From an uncultured Clostridia bacterium (GTDB lineage: Bacteria; Bacillota; Clostridia; Oscillospirales; Ruminococcaceae), in the NCBI GenBank assembly GCA_947383835.1, contig CANDEV010000010.1:29442-93441 (forward strand): a stretch of 64,000 nt of DNA, given 5' to 3'. Both the position numbers and the translations under genes were made by a program. This document shows, piece by piece, positions 38,399-45,832 of the stretch; position 1 is the first letter of the stretch, and every line of letters begins with the position of its first letter. The notes under the pieces are model-generated. The model was given only the letters and a program-made list of their open reading frames with translations, made no database searches and was not told where the DNA came from.

Positions 38399-38527
38399 GT
38401 CCTTTTTCTATTTAAATTAAATTTTAAAATTATCGCTCAAAACTGACAATGTTTTGAATATTTTATGCTTCAATTTACTTTGTAGTTATTCTATTATAAT
38501 AATTTTATGTGCTGCCGCAATTCAAAT

Positions 38528-38617
38528 TTAGTCATGTGCGAATTAGTAATTTATACATGACCAAATTGCTTGTTAAAAGCATATAAATAGTAGTTAAAAT
38601 CTAAAATATATTTCTTG
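38528..38617. repeat. Co-varying hairpin repeat, copy 2 (gap 38333-38712)
   Basis: TCATGT-GCGAATTAGTAATTTAT-ACATGA followed later by TAAAATCTAAAATATATTTC. Compared with 21565-21637, the loop AATTAGTAATTTA is identical while the arms change in a compensating way. The rest of the gap is AT-rich, and I see no gene in it. Confidence 0.65.
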
Positions 38618-38712
38618 TCTGTTAACTGGCAATATTGACACAACAGTAATTTTGAGATATACTGTATGCAGGAAATATTATTGGCGAGCTTTATTTGAGA
38701 AAGGGAAAAATT

Positions 38713-39048
38713 ATGTTTTGCAATGGTTTTAAGGAGAGTGACTGGAAGCTTTTCAGAGAAAGAGTACCCGATTGGCAGGAAGCGTATATTGCCAAGCTGA
38801 ATCGCGAATATATTGAAATACTGAACAGCGATAAGCTTGATTCCGAAAAGTTTTGGGAAATTGAAAAAAGAATAAGCAGTGATAAGAACAGCACGGGCGT
38901 TATTATTGAAATGCGGCGGTCCGAGTTTATTACAAATATTCTTGAATTGTTGAGAGAAAGGGTAATAGCGCCGAATGACCTTGAGGAATTCAGCGGTGAA
39001 TTAAAACAAACGGTAAACCTTTTATGGACGGAGGCGGATAACAAGTAA
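38713..39048 (+). CDS. Uncharacterised helical protein (111 aa), partner of a C39-like peptidase
   Basis: ATG 38713 is preceded by AAAGGG. The protein is charged and predicted helical: MFCNGFKESDWKLFRERVPD, then WQEAYIAKLNREYIEIL, EKFWEIEKRISSDKNSTG and a C-terminal LEEFSGELKQTVNLL. I recall such small clostridial proteins being annotated, without evidence, as multidrug transporter, but it has no membrane segment. Its stop overlaps the next start by one base (TAATG), so the two are translationally coupled. The function is unknown. It may bind or present a substrate to the peptidase. Confidence 0.75.
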   Translation: MFCNGFKESDWKLFRERVPDWQEAYIAKLNREYIEILNSDKLDSEKFWEIEKRISSDKNSTGVIIEMRRSEFITNILELLRERVIAPNDLEEFSGELKQTVNLLWTEADNK

Positions 39049-39419
39049 TGAAAGAGTTGCTCGTCTATATTCACGAACCTACCGATTTGCAGTGCGGTCA
39101 GGCAGTACTGGCAATGCTGCTTGGTGTAAGCGTTGAAAGTATCTGCGCGGAGCTTCAAAACGAACGAGAAACTACGTTCCGCGAAATGAAGCAGGTTTTA
39201 GAAAGCCGCGGATTTAAGCTGTCCGCAGAAAGGAAACAGGCGGGTTCAAAAGCGGACTTGCCGTCAATTGCTTTGTTAAGTCTGGAAACTCCCCGCTGTT
39301 GGCACTGGTCGCTGTATGCGGAGGGAATTTTTTACGACCCGGAGCATGGGGTTATGGAGGATTTTCCAGAATGCAAAAGGAAATATTTTTGGGAGGTCAC
39401 TGTTCCAATATCAGAATAA
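39048..39419 (+). CDS. C39-like papain-fold cysteine peptidase domain protein (123 aa)
   Basis: This is a compact single-domain protein resembling the peptidase C39 fold found in bacteriocin exporters. The catalytic Cys16 lies in LQCGQAVLAMLLGVSVESI, His86 in PRCWHWSLYAEG and an Asp97 in FYDPEHG, the expected Cys-His-Asp order. It lacks the ABC transporter part and any signal peptide, so it would act in the cytoplasm. Coupled to the 111-residue gene upstream, it could process a small leader-bearing peptide or be a deubiquitinase-like or immunity function. A terminator follows directly. Confidence 0.7.
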   Translation: MKELLVYIHEPTDLQCGQAVLAMLLGVSVESICAELQNERETTFREMKQVLESRGFKLSAERKQAGSKADLPSIALLSLETPRCWHWSLYAEGIFYDPEHGVMEDFPECKRKYFWEVTVPISE

Positions 39420-39422
39420 AAA

Positions 39423-39458
39423 TACGCCGTTCCAAGTTGAGGGAACGGCGTATTTTGC
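39423..39458 (+). terminator. Terminator after the C39-like gene
   Basis: TACGCCGTTCC pairs perfectly with GGAACGGCGTA over AAGTTGA-type loop bases and is followed by TTTTGCG. Confidence 0.82.
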
Positions 39459-39468
39459 GATGCAAGAC

Positions 39469-39624
39469 TTATGAGGTGTAGTAGCGCTGATTTTTGCTTT
39501 TGGGTTTTTCGAGGATTGAAACCTCTTCTGTAAAATCATCAAGCTGCTTCCGCATATCCTCCTCGTCAAAATCGTCTTTTCTCATACTTTTATAAATCAA
39601 TCCCAACATGTCATATAACAGCAT
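39469..39624 (-). CDS. Possible small acidic protein (51 aa), start uncertain
   Basis: The frame begins MLLYDMLGLIYKSMRKDDFD, continues EEDMRKQLDDFTEEVSILEK and ends YYTS. AGGGA lies 3 nt before ATG 39624, and shorter starts at 39609 and 39585 exist. It follows the 23-codon lipoprotein-signal ORF by 6 bp, so the two may be parts of one damaged gene or a two-gene micro-operon. No family is recognised. Confidence 0.4.
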   Translation of the reverse strand: MLLYDMLGLIYKSMRKDDFDEEDMRKQLDDFTEEVSILEKPKSKNQRYYTS

Positions 39625-39630
39625 TGTTCC

Positions 39631-39702
39631 CTAAGTATTTGTACTACACACTGTTAATAGCATTGCCGCCGTTGTTAATACGCATATTATGCTCTTTTTC
39701 AT
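39631..39702 (-). CDS. 23-codon ORF encoding a bare lipoprotein signal peptide
   Basis: The ORF MKKSIICVLTTAAMLLTVCS-TNT has a basic start, a hydrophobic core and the lipobox LTVC, then stops 4 codons after the lipidated Cys. AGGG lies 9 nt before the ATG. Products of this kind would give a lipidated tetra- or pentapeptide and a cleaved signal fragment, similar in size to known lipoprotein-derived pheromones. It may equally be a truncated lipoprotein gene. Confidence 0.4.
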   Translation of the reverse strand: MKKSIICVLTTAAMLLTVCSTNT

Positions 39703-39726
39703 ATTCAATTACCCTCATTATAAAAT

Positions 39727-39960
39727 ATATTAAGGCAATACCGTCCAAAGATCGCTGTGCAGATACGCGGTCAAATTTTTGTTATATTGCACTAAAACTT
39801 TGCAGATATACTCGCGTATATCAAGGTATTTTAGCGCAATATGACGAAAACGTGCAAACACACGTGCAACAAAGGCTTTAGCCGCTCTTTGTGCTGTGTT
39901 GCATTGATTATCATATAACTACACTGCGCCAGACTTTGCAATACGGTGCGCGAAAAAATT
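39727..39960. repeat. Dispersed intergenic repeat, copy 1 (within gap 39703-40106)
   Basis: It contains CTTTAGCCGCTCTTTGTGC and an inner block GCAGATATACTCGCGTATAT near TCAAGGTATTTTAGCGCAAT. It is related to 57240-57475 (GCTTAGCCGCTCTTTGTGC; GCAGAAATACGCGGGTATTT). No coding capacity is seen. It lies just outside the right 215-bp repeat. Confidence 0.55.
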
Positions 39961-39989
39961 TCCGTAATTGTCTACAAGTTATGACAACA

Positions 39990-40204
39990 CAACAAAAAAT
40001 TCCGCAAAAAAATCTTGCATATAAAATAAAATGTATAATCCAAAATCTCCGTGAAAAACTATTAGGGCAGCACAAAATTAAACAATAAAAAACGGAGGAA
40101 TATAAAATGAAAGCAACGGGTATTGTCAGAAGAATTGACGACCTCGGGCGCGTGGTTATACCAAAGGAGATAAGACGTACCATGCGTATCCGCGAGGGCG
40201 ACCC
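39990..40204 (+). repeat. 215-bp direct repeat, right copy (start of intact spoVT)
   Basis: Identical to 19607-19821. Here it continues into the complete spoVT gene. The exact identity implies a recent duplication, insertion or assembly event. Confidence 0.95.
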
Positions 40205-40649
40205 TCTTGAAATCTACACAAGCAACGACGGAGAGGTCATCTTTAAGAAATACAGCGCAATAAACGAAATGGCAGGCTCTGCGGCACAGGTCGCGGAGGT
40301 AATGACAAAGCTTGCAAACTGTCCCACGGTGGTATTTGACCGCGATCATGTGGTGGCCGTGGCAGGCGTACAGAAAAAGGAATTCAGCGAGAGACGTGTC
40401 TCGCAGGCTCTTGAGGAGTATCTTGAAAGCCGCAAGAATTATCTTTACACATCACACAGCGACGCAAAGGTTTTCCCTGTTGAAGGTATAGACCGTCCCG
40501 CAATCGCCTGCTCGCCTATAATGGCGTCGGGAGACGTTACCGGCGCGGTAGCCTTCCTTGCGCCGAACAATGAAGCTGTTGCAAGTGAGGTACAGCAAAA
40601 TCTCATACAGGCTGCGGCGCAGTTTCTCGGCAAGCAGGTTGAAGAATGA
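40107..40649 (+). CDS. spoVT: Stage V sporulation protein T
   Basis: This 180-residue forespore transcription regulator tunes sigma-G-dependent genes. The N-terminal AbrB-type swapped-hairpin domain is MKATGIVRRIDDLGRVVIPK and EIRRTMRIREGDPLEIY. The C-terminal half is the GAF-like domain (from about residue 60, with CPTVVFDRDHVVAVAGVQKK, IACSPIMASGDVTGAVAFLA). Length and ending (AAQFLGKQVEE) match SpoVT of Bacillus/Clostridium. GGAGG precedes the ATG. It is transcribed alone, with a terminator 15 bp after its stop. Its first 33 codons and upstream region are duplicated 20.4 kb to the left. Confidence 0.96.
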   Translation: MKATGIVRRIDDLGRVVIPKEIRRTMRIREGDPLEIYTSNDGEVIFKKYSAINEMAGSAAQVAEVMTKLANCPTVVFDRDHVVAVAGVQKKEFSERRVSQALEEYLESRKNYLYTSHSDAKVFPVEGIDRPAIACSPIMASGDVTGAVAFLAPNNEAVASEVQQNLIQAAAQFLGKQVEE

Positions 40650-40664
40650 CGTAAAAAGCACATT

Positions 40665-40699
40665 ATGCGTACCTTTTTTTGAGGTACGCATTTTCTTTT
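40665..40699 (+). terminator. Terminator of spoVT
   Basis: ATGCGTACC pairs with GGTACGCAT over TTTTTTTGA and is followed by TTTCTTTT. Confidence 0.85.
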
Positions 40700-40790
40700 G
40701 CACGAAATGCAGCCGGGCAGCCAACGTCCGCCAAAAATTTACACAGTTCACATAATTACCCAAAAAGCGGAGCCAATACGGATGTATCTA

Positions 40791-40871
40791 CCCCGCCCCT
40801 TGGGGGGCTTGAAAAGTAAATGCCCGCCGTATCCAACAGCGGGGGGACTCTCGCCGCGGGGCGTTCCCCGC
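40791..40871 (+). repeat. GC-rich intergenic repeat, type A, copy 5
   Basis: It runs CCCGCCCCTTGGGGGGC to CTCGCCGCGGGGCGTTCCCC. Unlike the others it is not next to a stop codon but ends exactly where the -35 of the following promoter begins, so it may influence that promoter. Confidence 0.82.
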
Positions 40872-40900
40872 TTGACTTTTTGCAAGTTTTGGGGTATAAT
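40872..40900 (+). promoter_or_regulatory. Sigma-A promoter for the TepA-like protease
   Basis: TTGACT (40872-40877), 17 bp, TATAAT (40895-40900), 63 nt before the ATG at 40963. Nothing else is seen in the gap 40700-40962 except the repeat. Confidence 0.8.
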
Positions 40901-40962
40901 TATTTATTAACGGCATAAAATATTTCTTGAAAAAATATCATGGAAAGGAATTATTTTACGCC

Positions 40963-41718
40963 ATGCCGAATATTGAAAATAATAACGACGATAACAACAA
41001 TAATAACGATAACAATAATTCCCCCTCGCAGGAGCAGCTCGACAGGGAAGAGCTTATCGAAAAAAACGGCGAGGTGGTCGCTCAGAACGCCAAGCACCTT
41101 ATCCATTGCCTTAACGTTATCGGGCAGGTGGAGGGGCACTATATCCTGCCGCCGCAGAACAAGACCACTAAGTACGAACACATTATACCTGCTCTCGTTG
41201 CCATAGAACAGGATCGCTCCATAGAGGGGCTTGTCATCATTCTGAATACGGTGGGCGGAGACGTTGAAGCGGGTCTTGCAATTGCGGAGCTTATCGCGGG
41301 TATGAAAACTCCCACCGTCTCTCTCGTTGTTGGAGGGGGACACTCTATCGGCGTTCCTCTTGCAGTTTCGTCAAAAAAATCCTTCATTGTGCCAAGCGCG
41401 ACAATGACTATCCACCCCGTCCGTATGAGCGGCACGGTTTTGGGCGTCCCACAGACAATGTCATATTTTGACAAAATGCAGGACAGGATAATCAGCTTCG
41501 TTTCGCGGAACAGCAATATGCCTCCCGAACGCTTCCGCGAGCTTATGATGAACATGGGGGAGCTTACTATGGATATGGGTACAGTCCTTGACGGAGAAGC
41601 TGCGGTATCGGAGGGACTGATAGACTCTCTCGGCGGACTTTCCGACGCTATAGAGGCTCTTTACGAGCTTATAGAAACAAGCGAAAAACGTTACCCCGAC
41701 GAGGCAGCGGACGGTTGA
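40963..41718 (+). CDS. ClpP-fold serine protease, TepA-like
   Basis: This 251-residue cytoplasmic peptidase of the ClpP/crotonase fold is close to TepA (translocation-enhancing protein). The barrel shows IEGLVIILNTVGGDVEAGLA, the nucleophile region VVGGGHSIGVPLAVS with the Ser in GHSIG, and ATMTIHPVRMSG with the catalytic His. The N-terminus is a striking Asn-rich tract (about residues 4-19, from AAC/AAT codon runs) that precedes the fold. Start ATG 40963 is chosen because the frame upstream begins only with TTG; AAAGGA is 13 nt away, rather far. Its role in Firmicutes is poorly known, possibly in cleaving signal peptides or small proteins. Confidence 0.87.
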   Translation: MPNIENNNDDNNNNNDNNNSPSQEQLDREELIEKNGEVVAQNAKHLIHCLNVIGQVEGHYILPPQNKTTKYEHIIPALVAIEQDRSIEGLVIILNTVGGDVEAGLAIAELIAGMKTPTVSLVVGGGHSIGVPLAVSSKKSFIVPSATMTIHPVRMSGTVLGVPQTMSYFDKMQDRIISFVSRNSNMPPERFRELMMNMGELTMDMGTVLDGEAAVSEGLIDSLGGLSDAIEALYELIETSEKRYPDEAADG

Positions 41719-41773
41719 CAGTGTATAGCTGACAGTTGCTTCGCAAAAAATACTATGAAAAGGAAACAATATT

Positions 41774-42658
41774 ATGACTGTTTTAGAGGGTTTTTTACAG
41801 GGCATTTTGCAGGGACTTACCGAGTTCCTGCCTGTGTCAAGTTCGGGACATCTGTCCCTTTTTCAGCACTTCTTCGGGCTGGACGGCGAAAGCGCGGTGA
41901 CAATGACGATAGTCCTCCACTTAGGCACTCTTGTCGCTGTATTTATCGCCTTTTGGAGCAAAATAAAGGACTTGATATTTGAAGCTTTCAAATTGCTTCG
42001 GGACATTTTTACCGGCAGGTTCAAGTGGAAAGAAATGAACCCCGAACGGCGTATGATAATGATGATGATCGTTTCAATTCTGCCGCTTTTCGGGTTTTAC
42101 ATATTTAAAGATTTTTTTGAAAAGCTCGGCAGCGACAGTGATATTTTGGTGGAGGGCTTTGCGTTTTTATACACCTCCGCGCTGCTGTTTTTGAGCACTC
42201 GTGTGGGCGGCGAAAAGGGAGCTCACAGCTTCGCGAAAAAAACGGCGGGGGAAACAACCGTCCCCGCGGCTTTGACAATAGGCGTTTTTCAGGGTATCGC
42301 CCTTGTGCCGGGAATTTCCCGTTCCGGCTCAACGATTTCCGCCGCATTGTTCACAGGCATGAAGCGCGCGGACGCGGTAGAGTACAGCTTTATTTTGGGA
42401 ATACCCGTAATTTTGGCGGGGGCGGCCGTACAGCTTGGAGACGCTTCAGCAGGTGAGCTTGCCGCTAATATTCTGCCCCTTGCGGTTGGATTTATCGTCT
42501 CGGCAATCTCGGGATATTTTGCGATACGGCTTATAAAAATGCTTGTTGTGAACGATAAGTTCCGCATTTTTGCGTGGTACACACTGGTACTCGGCATTGC
42601 CGTTATCGGTCTCGGACTGTACGAAAATATAAGCGGCGTAAGAATAATGATAGGATAA
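41774..42658 (+). CDS. uppP: Undecaprenyl-diphosphatase UppP (BacA)
   Basis: This 294-residue membrane enzyme converts undecaprenyl diphosphate to the monophosphate outside the membrane, recycling the lipid carrier of peptidoglycan synthesis and giving bacitracin tolerance. The two active-site motifs GLTEFLPVSSSGHL (residues about 14-27) and VPGISRSGSTISAALFTGM are intact. There are seven to eight hydrophobic segments and the length is normal. The ATG is preceded by AAAAGGAAA. The ftsK-like gene starts 60 bp downstream, so a common transcript is likely. Confidence 0.95.
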   Translation: MTVLEGFLQGILQGLTEFLPVSSSGHLSLFQHFFGLDGESAVTMTIVLHLGTLVAVFIAFWSKIKDLIFEAFKLLRDIFTGRFKWKEMNPERRMIMMMIVSILPLFGFYIFKDFFEKLGSDSDILVEGFAFLYTSALLFLSTRVGGEKGAHSFAKKTAGETTVPAALTIGVFQGIALVPGISRSGSTISAALFTGMKRADAVEYSFILGIPVILAGAAVQLGDASAGELAANILPLAVGFIVSAISGYFAIRLIKMLVVNDKFRIFAWYTLVLGIAVIGLGLYENISGVRIMIG

Positions 42659-42717
42659 AATTCGGGGAACGGAAAACACGTGCCCCAACGGATACAAAAA
42701 TCGGAGGGAATAAAAAA

Positions 42718-45429
42718 GTGGCGGAAAGAAAAACTTCCTCCTCGCGCTCAAAGGCGGCGCAGGAGGCGCAGAAGAAAAACGCAGGGGACAGGGTTCTCTG
42801 GTCGGCGGTGCTGTTTGCGCTGGGTGCTTTGATACTGGCTTTTACGCTGATAAAGGGCGAATCGGCTTGGAACAGCATACATAATATTTTTTTGGGAATG
42901 TTCGGGTTTTCGGTGTTCCTTGTGCCTGTCATACTGATATACGTTTCGGTGACTATCGCCATGGATAAGGAGCGTCAAGCCGTTGAGGGCAGGGTAATTC
43001 AGTGTTTTATCATAATCTTCCTGCTGTCGGCTTTTGTGCAGATAGTTTCAAGCGCGGCTCTGCCCGAGGGAAATCTTTTTGAGGATATTATCCCAACCCT
43101 TTACGCCGAGGGAAAACAGCTTCGGGGCGGCGGGGTCTTCAGCGTAATTTTGGCTGTACCTCTTTTAATGCTGTTCAAAAAAACAGGCGCAACAATTATA
43201 ATTTCTTTGCTTATTTTTGTGTTTATAATGATTTTTGCAAACAAGACGGTGCTCGACCTTATCAAGCTCATAAAGCGGGGATTTGCTGCGGCTAACGCGG
43301 CGAGAGACGAATACGTCCCCGTTGAGGACGGGGATTTTGTTCCGCCGCCCGGAGCGAAAAAAGCCGTCCCCGACAAAAGAACTGCCAAGGAAGCGAAAAC
43401 GGCTGCAAAGGAAGTCCCCAACGGAGACGTGCCTACAGAGGTAGTGAAAGAAAAAACAAAGAATTTCAATGTTGACATTCCGCTGCCAAAGGGTAAAAAG
43501 GGTAAGAGTACGGCTGCCGAAAATGCAGACCTGCCCTTTGAACCCGATGTACCCGAAAAGGAACTTACCGAGGAGGAAAAGTTTGCTCAGACTTTGCCGC
43601 AGCACCCTGTTGCCGCGCCGCCAAAGGTCTCCGAAGCTTCCTCAAAGGCTGCTGTGGAAAAAATCCAGAACGCATCGGGAGAGCTTGACGATATTATCAA
43701 AAAAGCGGCTGCACCCAAAAAGACAGGAGCATCTGCCGCTGCTGCCGTAGCTGCAAGCGCTGCAAATAACACAAACATTTCCGCGCCCAAAAAGCAGGGT
43801 ACGCCTGTCAAGCAGTCCACACTTGCTTCAAACAAAATCCAGACCGAGGACGAGCTCGATATGCCCGAGGCTTTGACTGCGGCGGACATTCAGCACGAAA
43901 TTGCCGAACAGGCGGTGGAGACGGTTACATATACTTTCCCGCCCATAGACCTTTTGAAAAGCGTTGACAACGACCTTAACGCCGCGGAAGCCGAGGCTGA
44001 AATGAAAACAAACGCCGACACCCTTGTGGACACGCTGAAAAGCTTCGGCGTTCAGACCCGAATCGTTGACATTCACCGCGGACCGACTGTTACAAGGTAT
44101 GAATTGCAGCCCAGCGCGGGAGTAAAAATTTCCAAGATAACAGGACTTTCAGACGACATTGCGCTAAACCTTGCGGCGGCGGGAGTACGTATAGAAGCTC
44201 CTATCCCAGGCAAGGCGGCGGTGGGCGTGGAAGTGCCTAACCGTGTCAAGGACATTGTTACTATCCGCGAGATGATAGAAAGCTCCGAGTTTGCCGCAAA
44301 CAAGAGCAAGCTTAGCTTTGTGGTGGGAAAAAATATCGACGGCGACATTATGATAGGCGACATTGCCAAAATGCCCCACCTTATTATTGCGGGTACTACG
44401 GGTTCGGGTAAGTCGGTTTGTACCAACAGTATAATTATGAGCATTTTATACAATGCGTCTCCCGACGAGGTACGGCTTGTTTTGATAGACCCTAAAATGG
44501 TTGAATTTAAGGTTTACGACGGAATACCACACCTGCTTATACCTGTTGTAACAGACCCCCGAAAGGCGGCGGGCGCGCTGTCCTGGGCGGTGCAGGAAAT
44601 GCTGAAGCGGTACAAGCTTTTTGCGGACTATAACGTCCGCGACCACGGCGGCTACAATGAAATGGCTGCGGAGACCGACGGCGTTGAACCGCTGCCGAAG
44701 ATAGTCATTGTCATAGACGAGCTTGCCGACCTGATGATGGCTGCCGCAAACGAGGTGGAGGACTCTATCTGCCGACTTGCACAAATGGCGCGTGCAGCGG
44801 GAATGCACCTTATTATCGCTACACAGCGTCCTACCGTTGACGTTATCACGGGACTTATCAAGGCGAACATTCCGTCCCGAATCGCGCTGACGGTTTCCTC
44901 ACAGGTGGACAGCCGTACCATTATCGACACGGCGGGCGCGGAGAAGCTTTTGGGTCACGGCGATATGCTGTACTATCCGCAGGGAATTCCAAAGCCTGTG
45001 AGAATTCAGGGCTGTTTCGCCTCCACAAAGGAAGTCGAGGCTGTTGTTGAGTTTATCAAGAGCGGCGGTACTGTGGAGTACTCCAATGAGATCATTGAGG
45101 AGATCGAGAAAAATATGCCTGTACCAAAGGGCGAGAAGCCAAGCGGCGACAGCGGTTCGGCTCCGAGCGGCGACGGGGACATTATAGATCAGGCGGTGGA
45201 AGTCCTTATCGACGCGGGACAAGCCTCGGTGTCATATCTGCAAAGAAAGCTTAAACTGGGTTACGCACGAGCCGCCCGCGTTATGGACGAGCTTGAGGAA
45301 TTGGGCGTAGTTGGTCCTTACGAGGGTTCAAAGCCGCGGTCGGTGCTTGTTACGCGGGAGATGTGGGCGCAGAGGAAGCTGATAAACAATGACAGAATTG
45401 ACGAAAATGAGGAAATCGCCGAGGAATAG
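42718..45429 (+). CDS. DNA translocase FtsK/SpoIIIE
   Basis: This 903-residue septal DNA pump starts with GTG 42718 behind GGAGGG (9 nt). Four membrane segments lie within the first ~170 residues (GALILAFTLIKGE, FSVFLVPVILIYVSVTIAM and on), then a low-complexity Ala/Lys/Pro/Glu linker (about 190-420). Next comes the alpha/beta motor with Walker A AGTTGSGKSVCTN, Walker B IVIVIDELADLMM and the FtsK signature ATQRPTVDVITGLIKANIPS. The C-terminal gamma winged helix (SVSYLQRKLKLGYARAARVM) reads polar DNA sequences. It moves chromosomal DNA across the division or sporulation septum. Whether it is SpoIIIE or FtsK cannot be decided. Confidence 0.94.
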   Translation: MAERKTSSSRSKAAQEAQKKNAGDRVLWSAVLFALGALILAFTLIKGESAWNSIHNIFLGMFGFSVFLVPVILIYVSVTIAMDKERQAVEGRVIQCFIIIFLLSAFVQIVSSAALPEGNLFEDIIPTLYAEGKQLRGGGVFSVILAVPLLMLFKKTGATIIISLLIFVFIMIFANKTVLDLIKLIKRGFAAANAARDEYVPVEDGDFVPPPGAKKAVPDKRTAKEAKTAAKEVPNGDVPTEVVKEKTKNFNVDIPLPKGKKGKSTAAENADLPFEPDVPEKELTEEEKFAQTLPQHPVAAPPKVSEASSKAAVEKIQNASGELDDIIKKAAAPKKTGASAAAAVAASAANNTNISAPKKQGTPVKQSTLASNKIQTEDELDMPEALTAADIQHEIAEQAVETVTYTFPPIDLLKSVDNDLNAAEAEAEMKTNADTLVDTLKSFGVQTRIVDIHRGPTVTRYELQPSAGVKISKITGLSDDIALNLAAAGVRIEAPIPGKAAVGVEVPNRVKDIVTIREMIESSEFAANKSKLSFVVGKNIDGDIMIGDIAKMPHLIIAGTTGSGKSVCTNSIIMSILYNASPDEVRLVLIDPKMVEFKVYDGIPHLLIPVVTDPRKAAGALSWAVQEMLKRYKLFADYNVRDHGGYNEMAAETDGVEPLPKIVIVIDELADLMMAAANEVEDSICRLAQMARAAGMHLIIATQRPTVDVITGLIKANIPSRIALTVSSQVDSRTIIDTAGAEKLLGHGDMLYYPQGIPKPVRIQGCFASTKEVEAVVEFIKSGGTVEYSNEIIEEIEKNMPVPKGEKPSGDSGSAPSGDGDIIDQAVEVLIDAGQASVSYLQRKLKLGYARAARVMDELEELGVVGPYEGSKPRSVLVTREMWAQRKLINNDRIDENEEIAEE

Positions 45430-45439
45430 GGGGATATAT

Positions 45440-45820
45440 ATGGTTCTGTTTACGTTAATTGTTTTGTCTGTAGTATACGTTTTAGCGTTTCCTATCGGTG
45501 CGTTGCTATGCAGATATAAGTCGATAAATCTTACGGTTATTGTAAATATTATTCTGGGAATTATGGAAGTAATTTTTATATTTGTCAGTGAAGGCGGTAT
45601 ATATCGTTATGAAAAAGTTTTTTTAACGTTTATTCCTGTTTATCTTTACGTGCCCAATCTGATACTTTATTTTAAAATGCGAAGCAAATGCAAACGCAAT
45701 GGGGTTGGAAAAGAAAAATACGCTTTTAAAAGGAACGCAGGCATGGCGGCGATTTTGACGGTTTGTCATTTTCCGATTATTTTTATTATGATATATTTGT
45801 CAATCTTCATGCTTTATTAA
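45440..45820 (+). CDS. Small uncharacterised membrane protein (126 aa)
   Basis: ATG 45440 follows GGGGGA; longer in-frame starts overlap the ftsK gene. Four hydrophobic segments are visible (MVLFTLIVLSVVYVLAFPIG, LTVIVNIILGIMEVIFIFV, VFLTFIPVYLYVPNLILYF, and the C-terminal AILTVCHFPIIFIMIYLSIF), with a basic loop of about 20 residues between the last two. I do not recognise a family. Position between ftsK and ygiQ, with 12 bp to ygiQ, suggests co-transcription. Confidence 0.7.
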   Translation: MVLFTLIVLSVVYVLAFPIGALLCRYKSINLTVIVNIILGIMEVIFIFVSEGGIYRYEKVFLTFIPVYLYVPNLILYFKMRSKCKRNGVGKEKYAFKRNAGMAAILTVCHFPIIFIMIYLSIFMLY

Positions 45821-45832
45821 GGAGAGTTTTTT

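Noticed and set aside
39624..39881. 85-codon plus-strand frame between the C39-like gene and spoVT
   Set aside because: No ribosome site and it crosses a dispersed non-coding repeat.
42574..42717. 48-codon extension of the FtsK/SpoIIIE gene into uppP
   Set aside because: GGAGGG with GTG at 42718 is a good start and the extension overlaps uppP coding sequence.
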